Of a DNA stretch of 64,000 bases, positions 63,853 to 64,000 are shown in pieces. A program made the position numbers and the translations under genes. Position 1 is the first letter of the stretch. Every line of letters begins with the position of its first letter. The notes under the pieces were generated by a model. The model was given only the letters and a program-made list of their open reading frames with translations. It did no database searches and was not told the origin of the DNA. Origin of the DNA: Vespula vulgaris (lineage: Eukaryota; Arthropoda; Insecta; Hymenoptera; Vespidae); assembly GCF_905475345.1 (NCBI RefSeq), contig NC_066600.1, positions 3,754,001-3,818,000 of the forward strand, read 5' to 3'.

Positions 63853-64000
63853 GTGAGTATTTTAATCAAATTTTACGTTGAGAATGTAATGTTATTTCAT
63901 TATTAATAGTATAATATATTCGATAAGATGCAATCAATACTCGTTTGTTTACCATTGCCGAATAGATTTTCTCGATGAAAAGTGTAGATAGGATCATTAA
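63853..64000 (+). other. Start of DIP intron 7
   Basis: AT-rich intron sequence follows the donor GTGAGT and runs off the window. Nothing coding was seen. Confidence 0.8.

Noticed and set aside
1..64000. CRISPR arrays, phage, operons or bacterial systems
   Set aside because: No direct-repeat/spacer arrays or prokaryotic gene layout are present. Spliceosomal introns and insect protein families show this is nuclear animal DNA.

Overview
The window is eukaryotic, from an insect, and Hymenoptera (bee, wasp or ant) is the best guess. The protein-coding exons read as insect RUFY and DIP family proteins. They sit as short, widely spaced exons with canonical GT/AG splice sites. The surrounding DNA is AT-rich but keeps many CpGs and is crowded with GA/CT microsatellites, as in many hymenopteran genomes. 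The order-level placement is inference. No prokaryotic, viral, CRISPR or operon-like content was seen.

Two genes lie head-to-tail on the + strand. The first (about 1.0 to 5.65 kb, with a 3' UTR possibly reaching 6.6 or 7.4 kb) is the 3' end of a RUN-and-FYVE-domain (RUFY) gene. Two exons encode the end of a coiled coil and the first half of a FYVE zinc finger, and a third completes the finger and carries the stop. The RUN domain and gene start lie to the left of the window. About 5 kb of intergenic or 5'-leader DNA follows. It holds an interspersed AT-rich repeat, a CpG-rich segment with a good splice donor (8.2 to 8.6 kb) and a degenerate ~210-bp tandem repeat (11.6 to 12.2 kb).

The second gene (12.5 kb to beyond 64 kb) encodes a three-immunoglobulin cell-surface protein of the Dpr-interacting-protein (DIP)/lachesin group. 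Seven coding exons are visible: a signal-peptide exon at 12,520-12,592, then 35,857-35,954, 53,093-53,300, 58,759-58,917, 61,912-62,040, 62,463-62,600 and 63,694-63,852. All junction phases agree, and joining them gives 321 complete codons with the paired cysteines of three Ig domains. The C-terminal tail (linker, GPI signal or membrane anchor) is off the right edge. Introns 1 and 2 are 23.3 kb and 17.1 kb.

The rest is intronic or intergenic: microsatellites (GA/CT, TA, GGA, AAGG, GTAA), two degenerate tandem-repeat blocks, one ~180-bp mariner-like MITE (27.51-27.69 kb), and CpG-rich non-repetitive islands that could be enhancers. I found no convincing nested gene, tRNA or rRNA, and no new multi-gene system. 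The points most worth a second look are the MITE, the two degenerate tandem blocks, and an array of perfect 5' splice-site motifs just upstream of DIP exon 2. RUFY acts on endosomes and DIPs act at the neuronal surface. Nothing in the sequence shows that the two work together.
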